Made by a program: the position numbers and the translations under genes
Part shown: positions 1-6,479 of the stretch, piece by piece
Numbering within the stretch: position 1 is the first letter of the stretch
Layout: each line of letters opens with the position of its first letter
The notes under the pieces: generated by a model
Told to the model about the DNA's origin: nothing
Database searches by the model: none
Seen by the model: the letters and a program-made list of their open reading frames with translations, nothing else
Assembly: GCA_949297365.1 (NCBI GenBank)
Contig: CASFSL010000016.1
Coordinates: 1 to 64,000 of the forward strand
Origin: an uncultured Bacteroidales bacterium
GTDB lineage: Bacteria > Bacteroidota > Bacteroidia > Bacteroidales > UBA932
DNA: 64,000 nt
Direction of reading: 5' to 3'

Positions 1-137
1 AAAGATGGATTGTCGAGCGCACTTTCTCATGGCTCGAGAACTTCAGGAGACTTACCATTGACTATGAATACAGGGCCGATACGCACGAAGCCATGATGCA
101 TATCGCTGCCATAAAATTATTTTTGAATAAAATTTAA
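1..137 (+). mobile_element. IS5-family transposase, C-terminal end (runs off the left edge)
   Basis: Reading from base 3, the frame gives about 44 residues beginning RWIVERTFSWLENFRRL and stopping at TAA 135-137. This matches the end of IS5-type (IS427/IS1031-like) DDE transposases, where the last catalytic glutamate lies in the W-x-V-E-R-T-F motif. The catalytic aspartates lie outside the window. The tail is intact and unbroken, so the element may be complete to the left. The right terminal repeat probably lies just after the stop, around 138-148 (CAGTTTCTCA), but this cannot be checked without the left end. Confidence 0.8.
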
Positions 138-145
138 ACAGTTTC

Positions 146-550
146 TCATAAATAAATTAATCTTAAAGCTTTGCTGATGGCCCTTCCAATATCAGCGTAA
201 GCATGTACAATAATTGTTGTGTCAGTGATTCCATCTTCTTCTGCCCTTTGATTTAAAACTGAGTATAATGTCTTTGTAACCTTATCATCAATAATTTCCT
301 TTGCACGGTCACTGATAGAAACCCTTTTTACATTTTCAGGTAGGCATCCGTTTTCATCAATATAAGGAATCAGTAAGAGGACTCGATTTACCTCGGACTC
401 TATAAAGTGTTCATTTTCATAGTCCCTAAGTTTAGTCTCGCCATGCAGTATCTTGTCAAATTTTGCAGCAGATCGATGTATCTTAACTATAAAGAATACT
501 GCAACTATAATCACTGTAATTATTATGAAAGTGTTCATATGGTCATGCAA
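146..550 (-). CDS. Small membrane-anchored protein of unknown function (third gene of an AT-rich operon)
   Basis: 134 residues with an N-terminal membrane segment at about residues 7-23 (TFIIITVIIVAVFFIV), followed by a soluble charged domain. I do not recognise the family. It is the last gene of a three-gene minus-strand set (1916 to 146), 36 bp after the previous gene, and all three are much richer in A+T than the rest of the window. Its TGA stop at 146-148 falls at or next to the presumed right end of the adjacent insertion sequence. The natural C-terminus may therefore have been replaced when the element landed. Confidence 0.6.
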   Translation of the reverse strand: MHDHMNTFIIITVIIVAVFFIVKIHRSAAKFDKILHGETKLRDYENEHFIESEVNRVLLLIPYIDENGCLPENVKRVSISDRAKEIIDDKVTKTLYSVLNQRAEEDGITDTTIIVHAYADIGRAISKALRLIYL

Positions 551-586
551 ATCTTGCGTGAAAGTTTACTGTTGAGAGTTGGTATG

Positions 587-1375
587 TTATAGTTCTGCTA
601 TGTAGGATATCAAAATTATGATTAAGATGATCGCAATAGGAATGAGGCATCCGAGAGAGTTTTCACCGGCGTCTTTAATTTTGTCAATTCTTTTTTCCTT
701 TTTACTTCTGGTATCGACTAAAAATAGTTTGCAATTATCTAAAATGCTGTTTTTGCAGTCATTGAGCGTTTTTGTGTATATAAATGGCTTAGGAGATAAT
801 TTTTCTAATGCTGTAAGAATATCATAAGCATAGCTGAACGTGGAGTGTGATATGGAATAAGTCGTGCTTAAAGGCACTGATATCCTGTTGCAGGATTGAA
901 GATATCTGTTATAAGTATTAATGCTTTTGACGAGGTATAAGAGTGTTTTTGCTATGTAGTAATTTTGAAATGTAGTTATGTATTTTATTTCTGTGGAAGG
1001 CCATTTGTCATGTAGGGTGTTTTTAAAGATGGATATATTGCGGTTGTCAGGAATCAAGTTCTGATGCATTGTCTTAATCTTACAAACAATGTCTCTTATG
1101 TTATCAAGTTCCTTTATACGATAGATAGAGGAATATATGTTGTCATTGAGTCTGTATAGATTATCGTACAAAGGGAAATCCGAAAGTGTATTGGTGTCAT
1201 CAAATATTGTGTGGCTATATGACTCCTCGAACATCTTGAGACTTTCTGTGATATTTCCCATTGATTGTTTTACTTCGTATGGAAATTCAATGGTCTCAGA
1301 AAGGTGCTCAGCAATATAGTCTTCCATATTGTTGATATAGGCGTCTAAATCCGATGTTTGAATACTGTCAGGCAT
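587..1375 (-). CDS. Tail-anchored helical protein of unknown function
   Basis: 262 residues, mostly predicted helical and rich in Asn, Ile, Tyr and Ser, with a basic stretch (RSKKEKRIDKIKD) before a C-terminal membrane segment (about residues 240-260, GCLIPIAIILIIILISYI). That layout suggests a cytoplasmic domain fixed to the inner membrane by its tail. No family is recognised. The gene begins 7 bp after the upstream gene ends, so the two are almost certainly co-transcribed. Codon and base composition are strongly AT-biased compared with the housekeeping genes further right, which suggests horizontal acquisition. Confidence 0.65.
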   Translation of the reverse strand: MPDSIQTSDLDAYINNMEDYIAEHLSETIEFPYEVKQSMGNITESLKMFEESYSHTIFDDTNTLSDFPLYDNLYRLNDNIYSSIYRIKELDNIRDIVCKIKTMHQNLIPDNRNISIFKNTLHDKWPSTEIKYITTFQNYYIAKTLLYLVKSINTYNRYLQSCNRISVPLSTTYSISHSTFSYAYDILTALEKLSPKPFIYTKTLNDCKNSILDNCKLFLVDTRSKKEKRIDKIKDAGENSLGCLIPIAIILIIILISYIAEL

Positions 1376-1382
1376 TGTGCTC

Positions 1383-1916
1383 TCAGTTAAATACTTCGAT
1401 AAAAATATGGCTTACAATAGATATCATTTCTGGATTACCGGACATTATGGCAATGGTGTTGCAGTCTTCATACAGGCCTTTTAGATAATTTTTGTTGTCA
1501 ATTTCCTTCAGCGCAGAAATAAAAACATCTATTTCATCCTCTGGCTTGTTTTGCATACTGCGTTTTATGTATCTGGTTACTTCGTTTTCAGAGACTCCTA
1601 AAGATTTGATACGATATAGGAAAATATTTTGAACAGTTTTATTATACAGCAAGGATTCGTCAGCTCCGATTAAAAATGACATAAGACATACTATGGAATA
1701 TTTCTGCCTAAGTTTAAAATTTTTTGCCGGATTCTCCTGTCTTTGATGTTGTTCTTTCTGATGTTGCTCTGTTTGTTTTTGAGATTGTTCTGGCTTTTGA
1801 GAAGTGTCTGTTTCATATGAAGTGGCCTCACTATCTCTATTAATATTAATAATAATAATAAATATCAAAACTCCCAATGCTATACAACCTATTATACCAA
1901 GTCCTACTTCTTCCAT
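1383..1916 (-). CDS. Membrane-anchored protein with Gln/Glu-rich linker and a possible TerB-like helical domain
   Basis: 177 residues. An N-terminal membrane segment (about residues 5-25) is followed by a low-complexity linker rich in Q, E, K and H (about 40-65). A helical domain of about 110 residues ends the protein. The domain has two halves of similar hydrophobic spacing (SIVCLMSFLIGADESLL and IDVFISALKEIDNK... IAIMSGN), which is reminiscent of TerB-type repeats; this is an inference and no signature residues prove it. First gene of the three-gene set. No clear TAnnTTTG box was found just upstream. Confidence 0.65.
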   Translation of the reverse strand: MEEVGLGIIGCIALGVLIFIIIININRDSEATSYETDTSQKPEQSQKQTEQHQKEQHQRQENPAKNFKLRQKYSIVCLMSFLIGADESLLYNKTVQNIFLYRIKSLGVSENEVTRYIKRSMQNKPEDEIDVFISALKEIDNKNYLKGLYEDCNTIAIMSGNPEMISIVSHIFIEVFN

Positions 1917-1974
1917 AAATTTTTAATTATTCGTATTATACAAACTATTGCTGGTCTGGCTCGGGGAACCGGGT

Positions 1975-2210
1975 AATAAATAAAAAGACGTGGAGCCATT
2001 ACTGTCGGCCCGTTTCACGCTATAAAGGCTCTCGCATGCCTAGTTTGTCGAAACGAGCAACAGCGAAAGCCCCACGCAGGTGTGAATATGCTATCAGAAC
2101 ATATAGACAACTCAGAGGGGCGTTCACGTTGCTTTGTTTTTGACAAACTGTCTGGAATTTGCGAGATTCTTATAGCGTCAAAACCAAAGCGTCAGTAAAC
2201 GCCTTTTATG
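1975..2210 (-). ncRNA. Candidate rod-shaped non-coding RNA (6S RNA-like)
   Basis: Bases 1994-2073 and 2117-2203 form a long imperfect inverted repeat. Matching blocks in order are TTACTG, GTTT, ACGCTATAA, CTCGCA, AGTTTGTC, GCAAC and GCCCC, around a 43-nt terminal loop with its own small hairpin. On the minus strand a perfect -7 box (TAAATTTG, 2223-2216) sits just before the first stem. The last stem strand is followed by CTTTTTATTTATT. Together these describe a transcript of about 230 nt folding into one interrupted rod, the shape expected of 6S RNA. No open reading frame explains the conservation between the arms. An alternative is a short non-autonomous transposon (MITE). Confidence 0.55.
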
Positions 2211-2215
2211 TATTG

Positions 2216-2223
2216 CAAATTTA
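2216..2223 (-). promoter_or_regulatory. -7 box of the rod-shaped RNA promoter
   Basis: TAAATTTG on the minus strand matches the Bacteroidetes -7 consensus TAnnTTTG exactly. Expected start of transcription is near 2210, about 7 nt before the first stem of the RNA. No TTTG lies at 19-21 bp upstream, so the -33 box is weak or missing. Confidence 0.55.
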
Positions 2224-2312
2224 AGAAATATTATCATACATCCTCTGATTATTTTTATACAAAATAAAAAAGTTATTTGCTGGAATTGAAATTTCTGCAA
2301 GCCTTGCAACGC

Positions 2313-3335
2313 CTATAGTGTGACCTGCCATTCGACCAGTTTACGGTCGAGGGCGATATTCTTGGGTCTGCCGTACATGCCGTCGATGTAATAGTATCTC
2401 GCCAGGTATTCGTGGAATTCTGAGATAAACGCCTGCTTGATGCGGGCGCATTTCTCGTTGATGGAATTGTTGTAAGGGCAGGTCGCATCTTCGACGCTTT
2501 TTCTGATATCGTATTCGGACGAGCGGCCGCTGAGCCTGGTGTAGATGTTCAGCAATTCCACCCGATAGTCAGGCAGAGACTTGAATATGATGCCCTCAGG
2601 ATGACGCAGGAACAGGAAGTATACCGCTTTTACCAGAGGGGTCATCTTTATTTCTAGATTGCCGTAGTCAGTCAGCAGTATGCGGTAGTCGTTCGTTATT
2701 ACCATGCGGCTAAGCTTCACTTCCGGATGCAGCAGTTCCATCAGTATCTCCTCCTTAATGCCGTAGACTTCGTACAACTCCGATATTTTGGATCTCACAT
2801 CGGATATCAGTCTCTCCACTTCCTCGTTGAAAGTGTAATCAGCCTTGTTCTCATAGTAATCGGGTAGGAGAAACGAGTCATCAATTCCCGGTACTGAACT
2901 GTAGAATACTTCTGAAAGGTCATGCTTCTCCTTGATGTATCCTGCTATATCGTCAAAGCTTTTCCTGATGTCGCTGGTGTCAATGTGCAGGGATATGATT
3001 TTCCCGTCTTTCCAGCAAAACAGTGCCGGCAGCTCGGGCAACTTTCCGTCAATGTATTGCAGAGGGAATGAACTGGTTGTTTCCTTTACAGAGGGGAGGC
3101 GGTCGTACGGGGTGTAGTATCTCTGCATTAACGAAGTACGGATAGATCTGCAGATGAACGGTATATAGCAGAAATCGAAATCGTAAATTCTGAATATTCC
3201 GCACAGTTCTGAATAGTGCCCGGTGATAAAGGAGTTGATTTCGGGACAGTACTCCTTCTCAACATACAGTATCTGATCGCTGGTCAAGACATAGGGTTTG
3301 TTGAGGGTGACAACTTCAGGTATAAGTCCGCTCAT
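2313..3335 (-). CDS. Conserved Bacteroidales protein of unknown function
   Basis: 340 residues, no signal peptide and no membrane segment, so probably cytoplasmic. The C-terminal third carries a pattern that recurs in unnamed Bacteroides proteins: a PLVKAVYFLFLRHPEG segment, then an NSINEKCARIKQAF segment, and a YYIDGMYGRPKNIALDRKLV ending. The basic, helical ending could bind nucleic acid, but this is only an inference. It lies 26 bp after the secreted-protein gene at 3362-3901 and is probably its operon partner. Confidence 0.7.
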   Translation of the reverse strand: MSGLIPEVVTLNKPYVLTSDQILYVEKEYCPEINSFITGHYSELCGIFRIYDFDFCYIPFICRSIRTSLMQRYYTPYDRLPSVKETTSSFPLQYIDGKLPELPALFCWKDGKIISLHIDTSDIRKSFDDIAGYIKEKHDLSEVFYSSVPGIDDSFLLPDYYENKADYTFNEEVERLISDVRSKISELYEVYGIKEEILMELLHPEVKLSRMVITNDYRILLTDYGNLEIKMTPLVKAVYFLFLRHPEGIIFKSLPDYRVELLNIYTRLSGRSSEYDIRKSVEDATCPYNNSINEKCARIKQAFISEFHEYLARYYYIDGMYGRPKNIALDRKLVEWQVTL

Positions 3336-3361
3336 AGTTGCTGCGTTTAAAGGTAATTATA

Positions 3362-3901
3362 TCAGAAGAGGATGGCGTTGCTCTTGCGGATGATGTCGCG
3401 GAGTTCCTTTTTATTTTTGAACGGGGAGTCGTCCGTGACATCCAGGCCGCGCATCTCGTAACCGGAGATGGTCTCGGTTTTGGGGTCGGTGTAGCTGTAG
3501 ACCCATGTGGTGAAGATTTTGCCCGGCTCGTCGACGAATACGAATGAGATGTACAGGCCGCCGTACATAAAGTGCTCCGCATAGCATATGGCGAATTTGC
3601 CCGGGAGGATATCCCGGTACGGAGCGAATTCCTCGGCAGCGGTGCCAGGCTGGTCAAGGCCGCTTTCCAGATAGGCGTCGATGGTGCTTCGGATACAGCG
3701 GTAGTATTCGTTGTCCTTCCAGTCGTCCTGCGTCCAGTCCTTTTCGACGGCGTATCGTATTTCGCCGGGAGTCTTCATTCTGGAGTAGGCCAGGGAGTCC
3801 TGGTCGGTCAGGGTGCTGTCCTGCCCGTAGCAGTGGTGACCGGTGGTGCCGCATAGGAGAAGCAGGACGGAGAAAAGTGCGGTAATAATAGTGTGTCTCA
3901 T
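3362..3901 (-). CDS. Small secreted protein of unknown function
   Basis: Starting at ATG 3899-3901 gives 179 residues beginning MRHTIITALF, a signal peptide of about 26 residues ending near CYG-QDS. An in-frame upstream ATG would add 21 residues before the signal sequence and is not credible. A cysteine after LLLL could be lipidated, but the lipobox is poor. The mature part is acidic, with a conserved-looking YAEHFMYGGLYISFVF segment; the family is not recognised. A near-consensus -7 box (TATCTTCG, minus strand, about 3937-3944) lies upstream. The gene leads an operon with the protein at 2313-3335. Confidence 0.65.
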   Translation of the reverse strand: MRHTIITALFSVLLLLCGTTGHHCYGQDSTLTDQDSLAYSRMKTPGEIRYAVEKDWTQDDWKDNEYYRCIRSTIDAYLESGLDQPGTAAEEFAPYRDILPGKFAICYAEHFMYGGLYISFVFVDEPGKIFTTWVYSYTDPKTETISGYEMRGLDVTDDSPFKNKKELRDIIRKSNAILF

Positions 3902-4077
3902 ATCAGTGCTGTTTTGAATTTTGTTTTGTGATAGCGAAGATAGGTTGTTGTAATTGATTGACAAACAAGAAAATGCTGCACTGTGTCAAGATGTGGGGCC
4001 AGGGAGATTTCGTACAGTCAGGACGATATTTCATACAATGGCCGAAAACGTCAATGGCAGCAAACGGCATATTTTGC

Positions 4078-4085
4078 TACATTTG
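4078..4085 (+). promoter_or_regulatory. -7 box before the LytTR regulator gene
   Basis: TACATTTG matches TAnnTTTG. It ends 17 bp before ATG 4103. It supports that start and argues against the longer frame opening at 3983, which would begin upstream of the promoter. Confidence 0.6.
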
Positions 4086-4102
4086 TACTGCAAGCGCAGG
4101 CT

Positions 4103-4462
4103 ATGGGGAAGTATATCGTCATATCTACTACAGTCGATCTGGTGCGGATTGCTCCGGAGAGTGTGGTGTACATCTCTTCGGACGGCAATTACTCCACGCT
4201 TATCCAGGCGGACGGGCTCAACCGTATCCTGACGGTGCAGCTCGGTCAGCTTGAAGCACTTATTGCCAAGCAGTTAGGAACGGATGGCAATGTGTTTATC
4301 CGCATAGGCAAGAGCTTGATAATCAATCGAAACTATATTTACTACATCAATATTCCGAAGCAGCAGCTCGTCCTCTCCGATGCCAGGACTGTCAGTCATC
4401 GGGTTTCGGCATCCAAGGACGCGCTGCGTCAGCTTAAGGAGCTGGTGGAAAAGGAGGAATAA
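4103..4462 (+). CDS. LytTR-type DNA-binding regulator
   Basis: 119 residues consisting almost entirely of a LytTR DNA-binding domain. The typical order is visible: VYISSDGNYS (first strand region), LGQLEALI (helix), FIRIGKSLIINRNYI (the F-x-R-x-H/G-x-S-x-x-I-N signature) and a C-terminal helix. There is no receiver domain, so it is a stand-alone regulator rather than a complete response regulator. Start 4103 is chosen because a -7 box lies 17 bp upstream. Its TAA overlaps the next ATG by one base (TAATG), so it is translationally coupled to the anchored protein that follows, which may be its sensor, target or partner. Confidence 0.85.
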   Translation: MGKYIVISTTVDLVRIAPESVVYISSDGNYSTLIQADGLNRILTVQLGQLEALIAKQLGTDGNVFIRIGKSLIINRNYIYYINIPKQQLVLSDARTVSHRVSASKDALRQLKELVEKEE

Positions 4463-5343
4463 TGAAAAGGAACAAGGATATACCTGAAATACGGGACGAT
4501 GAGATCCGTGTCATCGGAGGCAGTCAGTCCGGGGAAAATACCATGGGCAAATGGTGGAAACCTGCGGCCGTCACGCTGGCAGTGGCGGCGGGGATAGTCA
4601 TTGCGGTATTGCAGTTGAGGAGGCAGGACAGGCCGGTCGTGCAGGAGGAAGCCGGACAGGAAGAGGTGGTGCTGGGGCTCTACGAGCAGGAGGAGATGGA
4701 GGACGGCGTGCAGTCCGCCCGGGCGTATGTGGAAGTGGAGGAGCGGACGATATCCGGCGTCCCGGTGCGCATCTTCGCTCCGGTCGGCGGAGAACCGTTC
4801 CTGATGACAGGAGTGCCTGATTTTGAGGACTCGTCCATCGTGTTTATCGCTCAGGCAGCCGATATCAGGGCGGACAATATGCAGATTCTCGGAGATTTTG
4901 TTTTAGGCGGCAGGCAGATAGCCGTAGGTAAGTCCAAATGGGGCTGGTGCTCTATAATTGACGGACAGGTCTCCATCGGTTATGACAGGGAGCCTGCGGA
5001 ACTGCAGGAGGCGATCGACAATGGAGGTTATTTCTTCCGTCAGTACGGCCTGATTGCCGACGGCAAATATGTCAAGGAGTCCAGTCGCTGGAAATATTCC
5101 AGTCTGCGCAGGGCCCTCTGCCTGAAGGACGGTGAGTGCCTCATCGTGGAGACCCTGGAGCCGGAGACCTTTCCCCGCTTTTCTTATGTCCTTGAGGATC
5201 TGCAGGTCGAGGCGGCCATTTATCTCGTCGGCGGGGAGTCCTACGGCTTCGCGCGGGACCGTGACGGCCGCAAGACCGAGTTCGGCACCTTCGACCCCGA
5301 TGTCATCTTCGACAACACCAGCTTCATCCTTTGGAAATTTTGA
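4462..5343 (+). CDS. Membrane-anchored phosphodiester-glycosidase-like (NAGPA-type) protein
   Basis: 293 residues: a short cytoplasmic N-terminus, one membrane segment (about residues 33-52), an acidic linker, then an extracytoplasmic domain. That domain resembles the NAGPA phosphodiester glycosidase fold: a central NGGYF segment, GLIADGKYV, RRALCLKDGE, and near the end LVGGES in the place of the family's L-D-G-G-x-S. The usual Asp of that last motif is Val here, so activity is uncertain. It is co-translated with the LytTR regulator. The pairing suggests envelope polysaccharide sensing or modification, which is inference. Confidence 0.65.
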   Translation: MKRNKDIPEIRDDEIRVIGGSQSGENTMGKWWKPAAVTLAVAAGIVIAVLQLRRQDRPVVQEEAGQEEVVLGLYEQEEMEDGVQSARAYVEVEERTISGVPVRIFAPVGGEPFLMTGVPDFEDSSIVFIAQAADIRADNMQILGDFVLGGRQIAVGKSKWGWCSIIDGQVSIGYDREPAELQEAIDNGGYFFRQYGLIADGKYVKESSRWKYSSLRRALCLKDGECLIVETLEPETFPRFSYVLEDLQVEAAIYLVGGESYGFARDRDGRKTEFGTFDPDVIFDNTSFILWKF

Positions 5344-5368
5344 ACGTTGAGAAAAAACTGTATATTTG
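5339..5368 (+). promoter_or_regulatory. Promoter of a candidate small RNA
   Basis: TTTG at 5339-5342 and TATATTTG at 5361-5368 with an 18-bp spacer match the Bacteroidetes sigma-ABfr promoter pattern. The -33 box overlaps the stop codon of the preceding gene. Confidence 0.65.
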
Positions 5369-5374
5369 CAATGT

Positions 5375-5464
5375 CAAAGGAGATTTCGCGTAAGGGATGA
5401 CAACCCTTTCTGTCAATGCAGTTTCGAGCTCCTGTAATTTAGCCATCCTACTGGATGGCTTTTT
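5375..5464 (+). ncRNA. Candidate small RNA of about 90 nt
   Basis: The RNA begins a few bases after a good promoter and ends in an intrinsic terminator. Between them AGGAG near the 5' end can pair with CTCCT near 5430, enclosing a hairpin AAGGG-ATGACAA-CCCTT. No open reading frame of useful size is present on this strand. It does not match 4.5S RNA, tmRNA or a riboswitch class that I can recognise, and no gene follows the terminator closely, so an independent small RNA fits best. Confidence 0.55.
5441..5464 (+). terminator. Rho-independent terminator of the small RNA
   Basis: AGCCATCC-TACT-GGATGGCT, a perfect 8-bp stem with a 4-nt loop, followed directly by TTTT. It would also stop any read-through from the LytTR operon. 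Confidence 0.8.
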
Positions 5465-5800
5465 CCATATAATGGAGATGCAGTATTGTACGTATTGATT
5501 TGTTGAACGTTGAAGGCCAACGGTCATCTTTATATTATCCAATTGCATTACTACCATTTTCGCAAAAGGCTTTTGATTTTTTGTTCCTTTTTTTACAGAT
5601 ACTTCAGTGATTTTTGTTGATTTTGAAAGTATGTCGTCTAATCTCGTCACTGCAATTGTTGACTCATACTTCCGGGCTGCTTTTCTCTACTTTTAATATC
5701 TTCCCTCGTGTTCCCCTTCGGCAGTTCCATTTTAATATGAATTTATGAAATAAAGATACACATTAATTCGTGGATGCTGGAAAATTTATGATAAAATGTT
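5465..5800. other. Gene-poor, AT-rich stretch
   Basis: No convincing gene is seen. A minus-strand frame (5324-5650, GTG start, 108 codons) crosses the terminator and the small RNA in antisense and looks more like decayed sequence than a working gene. The right end of the stretch leads into the promoter of the YwqG-like gene. Confidence 0.4.
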
Positions 5801-5808
5801 TAGTTTTG
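5801..5808 (+). promoter_or_regulatory. -7 box before the YwqG-like gene
   Basis: TAGTTTTG matches TAnnTTTG and ends 25 bp before ATG 5834. No clear -33 box. Confidence 0.45.
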
Positions 5809-5833
5809 TGAAAATTAGCGAAGTAGTAGAATT

Positions 5834-6457
5834 ATGGCGATACGGATTAATACTAGGGTGACGGACAGGGACCTTAGGGGACGGAGTCACTGGTGGGGTG
5901 CGCCGGACTTGCCGGAGGGTATGGCATATCCCTGCATCGAGGTGGAGGATAAGGACGGCGGCACTTATTTCGAGCCTCTGACGTTCGTGTGTCAGATACG
6001 GTGCTCGGATATTGCGGAGCTGGATCCGGAGGGACTGCTGCCGCGTCGGGGAATGCTGTATTTCTTCGCTCCGATAGATTATTTTCTCGGGGATGACGGC
6101 TCTCCGCTGGATTACCACGATTCTCCGGCTGTGCTTTATACTGCGCATGAGGACGGGCTGCGGCCGTATGAGCTGTGCTGGGAGGGTACGGATGAGAGTG
6201 TCTTCCGGCCTGCCGAGGAGATGATTTTCACCAAGGCCGAATCTCCGCGCGGTGACGGTCACATCCTGCTGGGCGAACCGTATCAGGACGAGATCCGCCA
6301 GGCTCACCCGGGCTGCCTGTCCCTGCTGCAGATAGACGAGGACGACCGCTGGGGCCTGCGCTTCTACGACTGCGGCATGTACTATTTCCTCGTCAGACCC
6401 AGTGACCTCAAGGCCCGCAGATGGCACCGCGTCGAAGGCGATATGTTCTTCTATTAA
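5834..6457 (+). CDS. YwqG-like (DUF1963) protein
   Basis: 207 residues. The DUF1963/YwqG pattern is present along its length: an early WWGAPDLPEGMAYP segment, LTFVCQIRCSDIAEL, LPRRGMLYFFAPIDYF, a later HILLGEPYQ segment, CLSLLQIDEDD, and YDCGMYYFLVRPSDL at the end. The family is cytoplasmic and without an established biochemical role. The gene is probably transcribed with the SWIM protein that follows after 22 bp. Confidence 0.8.
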   Translation: MAIRINTRVTDRDLRGRSHWWGAPDLPEGMAYPCIEVEDKDGGTYFEPLTFVCQIRCSDIAELDPEGLLPRRGMLYFFAPIDYFLGDDGSPLDYHDSPAVLYTAHEDGLRPYELCWEGTDESVFRPAEEMIFTKAESPRGDGHILLGEPYQDEIRQAHPGCLSLLQIDEDDRWGLRFYDCGMYYFLVRPSDLKARRWHRVEGDMFFY

Positions 6458-6479
6458 AAACAATTAGTGAGAATATTAT

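Noticed and set aside
1994-2203. Reading the long inverted repeat as a CRISPR or integron attC site
   Set aside because: There is no repeated unit with spacers, no cas or integrase gene and no attC core sequence; a promoter and T-rich end fit a non-coding RNA better.
5324-5650. Minus-strand reading frame of 108 codons with a GTG start
   Set aside because: It runs antisense through a clear promoter, structured RNA and terminator, has no recognisable domain and overlaps the end of a real gene. A decayed fragment cannot be excluded.
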